Part shown: positions 23,919 to 35,620 of the stretch, piece by piece
Position numbering within the stretch: the first letter of the stretch is position 1
Layout: each line of letters begins with the position of its first letter
Source: Azadirachta indica
Taxonomy: Eukaryota > Streptophyta > Magnoliopsida > Sapindales > Meliaceae
Assembly (NCBI GenBank): GCA_022749755.1
Contig: CM040444.1
Span: 19,269,326 to 19,333,325 of the forward strand
Length of the DNA: 64,000 nucleotides
Reading direction: 5' to 3'
Notes under the pieces: model-generated
What the model was told of the DNA's origin: nothing
The model's input: the letters and a program-made list of their open reading frames with translations, nothing else
Database searches by the model: none
Made by a program: the position numbers and the translations under genes

Positions 23919-24671
23919 TAAGGAAAATTGGTAGATACCTCTAAGGTATTTTAAAAAAAAAGCAGATACCTCCCTAGTGTTTTCAAAATGACAGATACTT
24001 CTTTAAACTATTGGAAAACAACAAAAACCCCTGAACTTACTATGCATTCATGTAAAATGATAATTTTGCTCTTATATATTTAGAAGGTATATTGATCAGC
24101 CATTTTAACTCCTTTATTAATGCATAAGACCAATATGCCCTTATAATTTATTTTCTGATAATTACTCTCTAAATGATTATTAATATTTTAAATAATTTCA
24201 TTGTCATTTATTAATAATATTAAATATTTTTTAAAAATATTTAATTGTAAATTATATATAAATTATTTAAATTTTTTATTTATAAATTAATAGAGTTATA
24301 TATAAGTTATATAAATATTCTCAAAATTATAAATTATACAAACAATTAAAATAAACTCAAACTAATATTTGGATTTCATGAATATATTATTTATAATATT
24401 TTGACATATATATATCAAATTTTCAATATGGAATATTTATTTATCAAAAATCTTCTCAAAATATAAATAATATAATTCATATTATCCAAATATTATTTGA
24501 GATTTATTTTTGTTGATTGCATTATAAATTAAAATAGTAGTTTTACATGAATGTATAACAATACCAAGAGAGTATTCATTGTTTACCAATAGTTGAGGAA
24601 GGTAACTGTTATTTTTAAAATATTAGGGGATATTTGTCGTTTTCTAATATCTTAGGATATCTATCAATTTC
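23919..24671. mobile_element. Long-TIR non-autonomous element B (Mutator-like), left copy
   Basis: About 753 bp. The start TAAGGAAAATTGGTAGATA is mirrored by the end (reversed GAGAAATTGATAGATATCC), with arms of roughly 150 bp sharing 'gataccTcc', 'aactattgg.aaaca' and 'cattcatgtaaaa'. The perfect 9-bp direct repeat tctttttct flanks it (23910-23918 and 24672-24680), as expected for Mutator-like insertion. AT-rich interior, no ORF. Confidence 0.72.
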
Positions 24672-24680
24672 TCTTTTTCT

Positions 24681-27600
24681 AATTTATATTTATCGTTGTA
24701 ATAACCTTAATTTTTTTTTTTTGGTTATTTCTATTTTTAGTTTTGACATACCCTAAACTCACCCCACCCTTGTACCCCTGTTTCTTTTGGATTTGGCATA
24801 CGGATTTGCATACCCCAAACCCATTATTTTTCAGATTTCACAAAACCCAAACCCACCCTATCCTACATCGGTACGAAGAAGGGGAATCAAAAGTCCAAAC
24901 CAACTTATTTTTCTATTATTAATGCAACTTTAAGACTTTTAATTTTTTATTTCTTGTATCACTGTAATTACTAATGCTAAAACTAAATATACAGGTGCCA
25001 AATAATCGACTGCAATAATAAAATTTCAAATTTGTCAAAAGAATCTTTAATGTATATATACACCCTTTAAGTTTCACTAGAAAATAACCTGATCTAGACG
25101 CCATTAATTAGTTACATAATTTTACAGAATGTATACAAATATATTTCATTCCATTTTACAAAATTATAACGGAAATATTAAAAAATTGTATTAAATGTAA
25201 CTTTTGCATTTTTGTGTGATATATATTTTAAATTTGATGTTTCAAAATAACAATATATTGTGGTCATGTCCCATGTGATGATATATTCTATAAATGTTGT
25301 TAGCCTTAATCCACATTTTGATACTAATTACTTAAGATAAAATTATACAAACAAACTTTTTATACACAAATTATCTCCTACAAAATAGCATGCAAGCAAG
25401 TCAGCAAATAGCTAATAAATTGGAACAATTAATGTAAAATGGCCAATAATTGTATCAAATTAATTTGCAAAAGATAATATGTGTAAATAATTTCTACACT
25501 ATATTATTCTTCATAAAAAAAAACACCATGCTTTTTGAATTCTTTTATTCTTTTTTACACTTACTGTTTCATTTATTATATTTATAAATTTTATACTAGT
25601 GAATAAGAATTTTAATTAACATTATTTATAAAATGGGATATTCCTTTTTACTCCTTTGACTTTTGGAGAAATGTTAGATACTCCTAGGATTTTGGGGATC
25701 TACTAAATACTTTATAAATTTTGAGAAAATAAAAAAATACTCTTTGACCCATTAGAATATTATAATTGTAGTCCCAAAATATTAGTAAAATAATAAAAAT
25801 ATATATATAGTTTTCTCATAATCAACAATTTAATGCTTACTGTTAAAAATATATTACAGATGAAAATTTTAAAATGTTAAAATAATTTTTATAAATTGAA
25901 TTTCTAAAATTCTCCTAAACTTTTCTTTACTTTCTCGATAATATTTTAGTATATAGTGATCACATATAACATTAAATAAATAATGATATTTTATTTAATA
26001 TATATAATTTAAAATTATATTATTTTAATTGTATTTTGTTAAAGAGATATGAAGCATATAATTAGTATATATAAAAGAATATATAGACATTCTATATTTA
26101 TTCCAAATAAAGATAACCAGAATTCTTTTTAATTTAAATTAAATTATCAATTTTATAAAATATATATTAATAAGAACATAAACGCATAGCAAATTATCAA
26201 TTTTATTAATTCAACACTAAATTTAATTCACATACTTAATTTATTATTCTCGTTTTTTTATTGCAAAGTAATAATTTAGATTTGCCACAAATTATCATTA
26301 GCATTTTACTTTGGATAAGGGATATTTCTATATACCTCTTGATTGTATTTATGTTTTTCTTATTTATATTAATACATGCTTGATAATTTTTTACGAAAAA
26401 TAATAATAAAAAAATAATATAATTTATATATATAATAGTATATATGTAAATAAAAATTTTTTGTACATACATTTAAAAGCATATACGAGATTGAACTTTA
26501 TTTCTTTATTATATTATGTCATTTATTAACTACCAGTCATAATAATATGTTTATTCAACAAAAACTCATCTATTAGAGGATTCTTCTAATATATGCATTT
26601 TATTTCAAACAGAAATATTCATCACAAACATACTGAAAAATATATTAATTAAGAAACCAATGCAGTACTTTTTTTTTTAATTAATTGAATCCACTGGGTT
26701 ATATATCATAAATCTGCATCATCATAATTTTAGAACGATAGTTGTAATACTAATATAACGAACATCACTAGACTAATATCTATTTTGTTCATTATTATAT
26801 ATAGAGCATAAATTGTCTAAATTACTAGATCCCTAATATTAGACTCTTAATTTCTATATCAGTAATTAGAAAAAAAAAAAAATCAATAGTTTCACTATTC
26901 AAAATACAGAGTTTAGCTGTATGTATAGCAAGGAAATTAGATTATGGTACATATAAAAAATATTAATTTATTCAATTATCACTTAATGTCATATTAATTA
27001 TTACACCACCTACAATATTTAAACTGTTTCATTGTAAGGATGATAATGAGACCGGATAAGGGTAGAGATGTGGATGCTTTTTTTGTTCTCTACCCCGTTT
27101 TTATTTTAATTCTTATTTTTTACCTTATTTTTCAATAAATTTAATAGAGTTAAAATAGAGAATTTGCATGTGAAAAATGTTTCCCATCTCTACTTATTTT
27201 CTCTATTTTCTTTTTTTAATGCTGAATACTAACTAAAAATTTATTATTTATATGCAATAATTATATTGAAAATATAAACTTAATTATTTTATAGTATAAA
27301 AATATTATGAATTATAAATTTTATTTAATTAAATATTATTCAACATATATATTTTTATTTAAAAAAAATATATATATATAATATATATATATATTATTTT
27401 ACAATATACAAAAGAATTCGTTGGAGTCACGTTTCATTCCAAGGCGTCCCCAATCCTATAATTAACTTGTTAGACATAACTTCTTTGACATCTTATTACA
27501 CGTCTTGCAATTATTTTAGTATAGGATTGGAATAAATTTATTGATATTAATTGCTTGTCCATTAGTAATAATTCCGTGTGGCCTATCAGCGAACACAAAA

Positions 27601-27860
27601 TCTCAAGGATTCTTTGGTTAATTACTAATAAATGTACCTGTTACCATGCATTTAATTCTCGCCCAGCAAGTTACAACACGGCATATGATGGTCAAAAGCC
27701 TGCTAACTCTTAAAATTTGGGTTACGTACATATCGATTGAGTTTGATTGAAATTTTATAGGTTCAAGAAACCGCACAGATTTGCAAACTATAAACTCTTT
27801 TATGAGTCCAAATTTTATATATATTTTTATTTTTATATTTTAAAAACCAAAGCTGATCGT
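24681..27860. other. AT-rich region 3' of cupin gene 2
   Basis: No gene seen. 25633-25760 resembles one terminus of the long-TIR families (GGATATTCC...CTTTGACTTTTGG); a partner end may lie near 26310. 27400-27700 is ordinary intergenic DNA. Short AT-driven open frames here are not credible. Confidence 0.55.
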
Positions 27861-27866
27861 TTTATT
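27861..27866 (-). terminator. Poly(A) signal of cupin gene 2
   Basis: AATAAA on the minus strand, about 80 bp past the ancestral stop codon, within the same TTTAATGAATAAAACGATCAG context as genes 3 and 4. Confidence 0.6.
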
Positions 27867-27947
27867 CATTAAATCAAGATATTAATACATGACATTTGGT
27901 ACATAATTAATTAAGAAACCCAGCAGTTTTGAATTGACATAATCTTT

Positions 27948-29244
27948 TCAACCCATTGGAGGGATGAGAACTTCGCTCTTGGCTATTTTCTGCTTGAAAG
28001 ACTTGAGAAACTCTTCATCCACATTAAGAGAAAGTTGTACAGCCGAGGTTGAACAGACATTCAATGCCGATTGTTTACTAGCTAATTCTCCAACAGAAGG
28101 CCTGTAAAAGAGACATTGAAATCCTTTGTTATTTGACAAATTAATTAAGAAACCGACTTAAATCAAGAGTAGAAACTTAAAGTCATTGCTTACTGTGTAG
28201 ATGTTTGTGACAGAGAAGCACTCCATTCCTTGATCGCAGGCAATTATGGCGACCACAAAAAATTTTGGCACAATAACAAGCTGACCGCTTTCTATTTTGG
28301 TATCCAACGCAAGCTTACCATTTAGGCCTACAATTTCCACTTTCCCACTTCCCTTTACAACATAAAATACCTGAACTGACGAATCAGAATTGTATGTAGG
28401 TGAAAGCATGGCATTAGCTTCAAGTTTCAAAATCTTGCAACTTAGTCCAACTTCTTCAAGGAAAGGGAAATTGCTCCCCGTGAAGGAAGTAAGTACGCCG
28501 GCCTTTTCGAAGCAGAAATCAGCCGAGAGATTAGCAACATTTTTGACCCATGAGTTGCAATTATTGTCTTCCTTAGGAAATAGTATGCTTTTCCTTTCTT
28601 CTTCACCTAGCTTGATGATCAAGCCACTTTTTTGGCTTTTGGTTAAAATATCTGCTTCTTTTTGGTTCATATTAAAAGCTCTGCTTGTAAATTCGGAGGA
28701 GAAACTTCCGAAGATGCCTAGAGCTCGTGTTAGCAAGAAGTAAGTAAATTCTCCGGGAACGTGGGCCTTGGAAGTTTCGCCAATGAATACAATGACAAGA
28801 TCTGATTTTCCGTGATTGTACCACCATGAGACTGACCCGAGGGGTACTGGAATCACATCTGCAGTCCGAAGCCCTAAAACTATTTCCTTATCTGGATGTT
28901 TTCTGTCATTGGATAGTACCATTCCAGTTACTCCATTTTCGCCTGTAATATATAAAGATTAGGTACACATAACATAATTAAGATTATAGATAGTTAGCAC
29001 TGATTATGTCCATACCTTGAAGAACATAGCCAATTTTAGAGGAATCAGCATAGTGAGGAAGAGCAAATCCTCCAGGGTTGAGAATAAGAATACCAGCACC
29101 AACTTTGGCCTCAGCAAGCAAAGGAAATTCAGTACTAGACCAACTGTGATATGATCCACCTTCTCCCTCAAAGATCTTCTTGTTGGCAAACTTTGGGGTT
29201 AGCTCCATTTCCATCGATTGCTTCATTTCACTTTCTCCAGGCAT
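27948..29244 (-). pseudogene. Cupin gene 2: 11S-globulin-like bicupin with 1-nt frameshift
   Basis: Exons 29244-29016, 28942-28194 and 28101-27948, the mirror of gene 4. Exon 2 is 749 bp instead of 748: an extra A near 28205 (GTCACAAAC for GTCACAAC) shifts the frame after about residue 322. The splice to exon 3 is then read in the wrong phase, reaching TAG at 28080-28078, which gives about 333 residues instead of 376 and removes the end of the C-terminal cupin. It also carries Gly149 to Arg relative to gene 4. Both cupin domains are otherwise intact, with LPHYADSS at 62-69 and DVIPVPLG at 105-112. TATA box, probable 5'UTR intron and poly(A) signal are preserved. It could be a recent pseudogene, a null allele of gene 4, or gene 4 with a sequencing error. 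Confidence 0.85.
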
Positions 29245-29527
29245 CACTCTGTGAAAGAAAAAGAAATATTTTAAGCCTACCAGAAAATAAGAGTAGCTTC
29301 TCTTCTATACTAAAAATCACTTAAAGGAGAAGAAAGAAGCACAATTTGATAGGTAAATAACCTACGTCTTTGAACACTGAAGATAATCAATTTGAAGCTA
29401 GACATAAACAGCATACCTTTATGAAGAATAAACGTACGTGAAGGAATAAACTCGTAATTGGTATAAATTCTACTTTGAACAAATTAAAGCAAATTGATTT
29501 TATGCTACATGCAAGACAACTTCACTT

Positions 29528-29537
29528 CTATTTATAG
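29528..29537 (-). promoter_or_regulatory. TATA box of cupin gene 2
   Basis: CTATAAATAG on the minus strand, about 285 bp before the ATG and upstream of a probable 5'UTR intron. Identical to gene 4. Confidence 0.65.
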
Positions 29538-32057
29538 CGGGGAAAATGAAGAAGATGATTGTACTGGAGAATCTACGAGTGTAAATAAGCCTTTTCACAT
29601 GCTTTCGATTCTTTTTTTTTCATGTTTTAATGGCTAAACTATTTACATCCACAAATAATAAAATTTACGTATACAAGTACTTTGTGCTGAAATTTCTCCT
29701 TGCCTACTAAACCGACGCCTGTACAAGATCATATGATTATTGTATAGTATCAATTTCCTATGGGATATGACCAATTAATTGTTTTTATCTCAGTTTCCAG
29801 GTCTTGGATTTTCTTCCGCCCAATACAAACCCAAAATCAACTTTGATTTTTCTTCCTTCCCCAACCTTCCGTTTTTCTTCTTGTGCTTATGCTGCTTCCA
29901 GACTGGGTCAACATTACGTTGCGTCTCATGGTTGGGCAGCAACGACACCAACAATTCTCTCATTTGAGCTAATTATATTTTGACTCCATACGACAGCATA
30001 AAAGTCAGCGAGCTACTTTTTTGGTTAGTCGTAAATGGACAAATGCATCTTTTTATTTAAATTCTAGTTGGTTTATTGGTTGATGTGGGCCTACATTATC
30101 CAAATCAGAATCAATATCTTACACATTTTGTACTTGAAGAGAGAGATAAAGATTATGTAGTCAATGTGGTTTATAAAATTGTAAGCGAAAAAATGGTAGT
30201 TAAGAATAAGAGAAAATTTGTTATAGTAGTTGATGGAAGAATAAATTGATTGTTCTCCTTTAGTCTCTCTTCAGTTCTATGAAGTATTTTAATTGTTCGT
30301 TGATGGAACACAAATATTTCGTGCTTTATAGGCAAGGAAAGGACCAGTTTATGAGAAGTTGTTTTTCACGAAAATACCTTCAAAAAAAATAGTATTTAAC
30401 GACCCCTTAATTGCACATTCTATCAATGTATACTTAAAGTTAAAAAAAACTATAATTAGCTAACTTAATTAACTAATTTGACAAATAATTAATTTAATTA
30501 CGTGGGTCATTACTACTATAATATATATTATAGTCTCTTCAAGAATTTAGATGTAGCATTTAAGTATTTTTGACATGTTATATTTATTTTTCCGTACATG
30601 GCTAAGCTAGTACACAAATAATAATACTCACATGCAAAAAATACTTTTGTGTTAAAATATTATGGGAGTCGCTTTTAGAGTTAGAGTCATGCTTCTCTCA
30701 ACTCTTCAACTGTTCGTAAATACAAAATTGATGATGATCGATAACATAATAAAATATTGATAATGATTGATAATGGTCAATTAAAAATATAAAATTACAT
30801 ATAGTATGTATCTAGATCTCTAATAGACTCTTAATTTCTATATCAGTAATTAGAAAAAAATCAATGATTTCATTGTTGAAAATACAGAGTTTAGCTATAT
30901 ATATACAGTAAGGAAATTAGGGTACATATAAAAAATGTGTTAATTTATTTAATTATCACTTAATGTTATATTAATTTGCGCAACCTACAGAGTTCAAATT
31001 GTTTCTTTGAATTTACGATTCATTCTAAGTTATCCAGGGGCAGAGTCAAAACTAAATAACTGGGTGTCAAAATTTTTGAGAGGCCAAAATAGTTAAGAGA
31101 TAAAATTAATCGGACAAAATTTTAAAAATAATAAAAAATTATAGAATAAATTGAAAAATTTTTAAAATATAGTAATCAAATTTTATATAAATTTAAAAAA
31201 TAAATCTTATTATAAAAAATTTAAAGACCCTATAACCGTCCCGCCACTGAAGTTAACCCAAATCCTATAAGTAAATTATTAGACAAAACTTCTTTCACTT
31301 TTCATAAGACGTCTTGCAATTTTTTAGTATAAGAATATATACATTTATTGATATTTTTACGAGATATATCACAAAACTAATAATAATATGGCTTTTAAAT
31401 AGAACAAGACAAATTAATTGCTTGTCAACTGGTAATAATTCCGTGTGTCCTATAAAAATTTTAATACAAAATCTCAAAGAATAATTGTACTTGGTTTCCG
31501 TATGCCAATATAGTAAGTTGCTGCTATCAACTCAAGTCATCTTAAATTTTGCCACGTGTAATTGAGCAATTCAATCACGTAACACATTGAAAAGATTTTA
31601 TAAAAGTAAAATTAAAAGTCAATATTTTCTTTTTGAAAATAATTAAAAGTCAATATTATTTGCATCAACTTCAATCGAGTTAGGACGCTACGGGATTGTG
31701 TTATCCTTTTTGTTGGAAAGTGCCATGTTATAGTGTTTTGTTTATGAGTAATATCTGTTAATTCTTTTAAAATTAATTTGTTAGCTTTTTCTTACAATGC
31801 AATCAAGCAAAATGTAATGTAGCGTTGGAGATTTAGGGATGGCAACGGTTGGTGGAATTATTGTTAAAACGGAAGATGACCACCAAAATGCAAGATTAGG
31901 TGTTCCCAATTTTTAAATTTTCTCTTCTAGAAAATACTTTGTTTTGAATGATATATATATATATAGTTTGATTTGAACCAAATATACACATACACACGCA
32001 TACAAACACATATGACAAGAATCAATAACCCATTAATTTTATACGGTTTCTTATACA
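29538..32057 (-). repeat. Upstream block of cupin gene 2 (duplicated promoter region)
   Basis: Mirror of 48329-50865 and paralogous to 35263-38737 upstream of gene 3. It contains conserved words such as 'tcaaagttgattttgggttt' and 'cacctaatcttgcatttt' (in gene orientation). No protein-coding gene is supported; the short open frame at 29779-29967 is not conserved in the gene 3 paralogue. Confidence 0.75.
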
Positions 32058-33550
32058 AATCCATCTACTGCAACTTCAGCACAAACGGGTAACATTCTAG
32101 GAGAAGCATAAACTGCAGCAAATGCATGCAGAAAAGAAAATGCAGCAGAGAGAAGAACAGATGGAGCAGCATGAAAAATAACTCCAGCAGCATCTCCAGC
32201 AACAGCTCCAGTAACTCAACCAATTAACCAGAGCAGAAAAAAAGAGATCAACAGAACCGATAAGTTGGAATGCCACTAGAATTCAATGACAATTGTGAAC
32301 CAATCTCAGGAGGAGGAGAATCCTACCGACAAAAAGAGTCGCAATGAAGATCCATTTTCCATTCTTGATCCTCGGAAGAACAAAATTACGAGCACTTTTC
32401 TGAATGTAGGACAAAGAGAACGAGGCCAAAGATAGGCCCCAAACCTGTGCATAAGAGGGCATTGAAAGACAGAGCGAACAAGCTCCACTCTAGCAGCCAT
32501 CGACAAAATTTTACCTTGTCGACTAGAAAAACAAGCACGCACCCTATCCGCCAAAGCCAGAAGATGACGGCGACGAAGACAAGCTTTAAAAACAGGGACT
32601 CCCAGATAAATGAAAGGCAGTGAGCCCTCCGAAAAGCCTAAAGCATTCTTAATGCTCCCTTTCCGAGCTAAGGCATATTTTCCGAGAAAAAAAAACTACT
32701 CTTAGCATGATTAACAAATGGGCCAGAGGCAGACCCATAGTCATCAAAGAGTTGAGTTAAACTAGTCAAAGAAGGCAAATATCCATAACAGAAAATGAAC
32801 ACATCATATGCATACATGACATGAGTGTTGGGCATCGTCTTGGACGAGAGGTAGAATTCACTTTACCAGAAGAATGGAGCGCAAGAATCCCACGAGAAAG
32901 AACTTCTCTGGAGTGCAAAATCAAGAAGAGAAAGGGGGTCCCCCATCCCTGACTCCACGTCCACAGCAAAAAATGCCACGGAAACACCATTCAGGAGAAT
33001 TGAAAGCTTCGCCGAAGCTGAGATGAGAGCCACCCAATGGATAAAAGTCTTCTGAAAATCAAAACTATCCAACACCTGAAGCAAAATATTGCAGTTTAAG
33101 GTGTCAAAAACTTTTGCAACATCAAGTTTCATGCCAATATTGCCCCCAAAAGATTTCTAATCTAACATGTTTACGCCTTCAGATACCAAAGAAATGCAAT
33201 CCTGAATATTCCGACCTCAGATGAAAACCACCTGTTGCGGGAAGATAATCTTGTCCATAATAGAACCTAACCTAGTAGCCATGACCATCGTAGTAATTTT
33301 GAAGAAAAAATTTGCAAGAGCAATAGTCCTGAAATGAGACAACTGATTAGCTCCGGAAGACTTGGGAAGAATTAAGAAACTAGAATTAAGATTAGGAAGA
33401 AGATAACTATCCCGAAAAATTAATTGAACTCTAGCAACTACATCACGACCAATGATATCCCAACAAGGGTGAAAGAAAGGCCCCTAAAAAACCGTCTGGT
33501 CGTGGAGCACTTTTCGGGTCCATCTTGAGCATATATATATATATATATAT
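32058..33550 (-). mobile_element. 5'-truncated LINE ORF2 fragment (left copy)
   Basis: Mirror of 46858-48328. Minus-strand frames encode the RT palm: FRTIALANFFFKI, MKLDVAKVFDTLN (normally KxDxxKAFD), GDPLS, a YAYD in place of YADD, and FIYLGVPVF. 32306-32554 is the thumb region (GKILSMAARVELVRSV). The catalytic box has lost its first Asp and the frames are broken. It abuts a TA microsatellite and the end of an LTR. Confidence 0.85.
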
Positions 33551-33554
33551 TTAT

Positions 33555-34089
33555 TGTTGATGCCAAAATTCTCTCTCATTGCCACGTAGGCTCAACAAGG
33601 AGGAAGATCCAAGTTAACATTCAAAATTTGTGAACTGTATGGGAAGCGCAATCATGATATTTGATAACTTCATCAAGGAAATATCTTGTTTTTTTGCCAA
33701 GCTAAATTCTGCGTATACCGAGGTAGTTGTTTCGTCGAAGTGAGACAATTCTCCCACGAGGGTAGAAACATCTTATATTGAGGTGGCTCATTTTCTTCAT
33801 TATTTCGTTGTGGCAGCAAATACTTGCACAACCAAAGCATGTCAGTAGCGCCGGTAGTGTTATTGATAGACCCCCTTTGACGCTCTAGTTAGAACAAGAT
33901 ATAGTAGAGAACTAATCTTTAAAGATTAACAACAATAACAACAATAATTGTTTGAGTGCAATTGTGAAGAAAATAAGAGAAATAGAGAGTGGCATTTAAG
34001 CTAGTAAAAGAATGCAACCCCTTGGATGGGGAAGATTTGTGGTTTATATAGGTGACGAAAATTATAAGCTTCCTTTCGAAAAAGATCTT
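33555..34089 (-). repeat. LTR fragment cut by the assembly gap
   Basis: Matches, reversed, the last ~535 bp of the 3' LTR at 45811-46834, starting at TGTTGATGCCAAAATT and ending at the first N. The rest of the element is missing on this side. Confidence 0.88.
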
Positions 34090-34189
34090 NNNNNNNNNNN
34101 NNNNNNNNNNNNNNNNNNNNNNNNNNNNNNNNNNNNNNNNNNNNNNNNNNNNNNNNNNNNNNNNNNNNNNNNNNNNNNNNNNNNNNNNN
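34090..34189. other. Assembly gap, exactly 100 N
   Basis: One hundred N, the conventional placeholder for a gap of unknown size. It marks a join between two contigs whose relative orientation and distance may be unverified. Open frames spanning it are meaningless. Confidence 0.99.
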
Positions 34190-34419
34190 CTTGCTTTTTA
34201 CCAAGAGTAAGAGATGGAATCCTCACGTAAGGTTATAGAAGAAAGAAATTCTTTTATAAAATAATGAGTGAAAATTACCGATGTAGAGAACTGAATCTTA
34301 TATGACGCAATATTTAAACTTAAAAAAAGTCAGATATAAATGTAAAATTAAAAAATTTTCCATCAAATCCATGCTTTAAATAGGTCAATATCCATAATTT
34401 TTTTTATTATATTATCTGT

Positions 34420-34890
34420 CATTATCAATTTTGCCTTTACAAACCATAGAAGAGCTGAGAGAAGCATGGCTCTAACTCTGAAAGAGACTCCCAAAATAAT
34501 CTATGACATAAAATACTTTTGCATATGTGAGTATTATTATCTGTGGATGTAACTAGTTTAGCCATGTAACAAAAAATAAATATAACATGTGAAAATGCTT
34601 GAATGGTACGCCTAGATTCTTGAACAGAGACAACCAGTTTCTTCATTTTCCTAGTTATAAATAGAAAAAATTCTATGACGTCAAATTTTTATCCCGATAT
34701 TATAAAATAACTCTATCTCTTAACGTGAATTAAGAGTTCCTCAAATTTTTCATGAAAGAAATTCTCATCCCTCCAATGAGTTAAAAAATATTATTATCAA
34801 TAAACTAGTTCAATTCAAAACTAAATGAGTTCCTAAATTTATTGTGTAGCAAGTATTACTAATTTCTTATATTTGATGAATCTTTGGTTA
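34420..34890 (+). pseudogene. Gutted fifth cupin copy: promoter fused to end of exon 3
   Basis: 34420-34680 matches the promoter-proximal block of genes 3 and 4 (gagaagcatggctctaac; caaccagtttcttcatttt) including TATAAATA at 34656-34663. About 25 bp later the sequence matches the second half of exon 3 (CTCTTAACGTGAATTAAGAG against CTCTTAATGTGAATGAAGAG; then TTCTCATCCCTCCAATGAG at 34760-34778) and the 3'UTR (CAATTCAAAACTAAATGAG; GTAGCAAGTATTACTAATTT). Exons 1 and 2, both introns and the start of exon 3 are deleted. A GAA to TAA change adds a stop. Plus orientation, the same as gene 3 just downstream. It is a relic of an additional tandem copy and cannot encode a cupin. Confidence 0.8.
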
Positions 34891-35262
34891 TAATATTGTA
34901 ATGTTGGATTTATGCTATTATGCAGTAAGACTGTTTTCCAATCATGAATATTTATTTAAATTTTTTAATAAATTGAGATTTTAATAGTTATTTATAAAAT
35001 TATTGAGATTAATTATTCTAATAGATTAAATCTTAAAAGTCTTATTACACTTTTTCTATATTTAATATTGCGAATTTAGCAACCCTATCTAATATACCAT
35101 TAAATTATATATTTTTGTGTTCAAATGAATTGTGGGTAAATTGTAAATAGCGAATAGGTTTTTAATACTAAATAAAAAAGATATGATCACAAGTTTTATG
35201 AAATAATTGAATTTAATCTTAATTATTAAAAGTGATTAGATTTAATAGTTTATAAATTGTAT
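34891..35262. other. AT-rich spacer
   Basis: No feature recognised between the cupin relic and the gene 3 upstream block. Confidence 0.6.
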
Positions 35263-35587
35263 AAGAAACTATATAAAATTAATAGGTTATTAATTCTTCA
35301 CATATGCATATATAAGTGCGTGTATTCCGTTCAAATCAAACTATATAAATATATCATTCAAAATGAAGTATTTTCAAGAAGAGAAAATATAAAAATTGGG
35401 GACACCTAATCTTGCATTTTCATGATCATCTTCCAATTTAACAATAATTCCACCAACTCTTGCCATCCCTAAATCTCCGACACTACATTACATTTTCTTG
35501 ATTGAATTGTAACAAAAAGCTAACAAATTAATTATAAAAGAATTAACAAATATTAGTCATAAACAAAACACTATAACATGGCACTTT

Positions 35588-35620
<33 letters not shown>

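Larger units (their letters stand above)
16424..34089. repeat. Left arm of a giant inverted repeat
   Basis: Reverse complement of 46296-64000, collinear throughout: coordinates of matching points sum to 80385-80425, drifting only by small indels. It includes gag/protease of the Ty3 element, a 5' LTR, both long-TIR elements, cupin gene 2, the LINE fragment and part of an LTR. The inner end coincides exactly with the first N of the gap. The outer end is set only by the window end of the partner arm. Differences seen are scattered substitutions, homopolymer and AT-repeat length changes, a 1-nt insertion in gene 2 and a 14-bp duplication in the other arm. Confidence 0.99.

Noticed and set aside
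34001..34230. Open frames spanning the N run
   Set aside because: They exist only because N is read as unknown codons; the flanking sequences are LTR on one side and unrelated DNA on the other.
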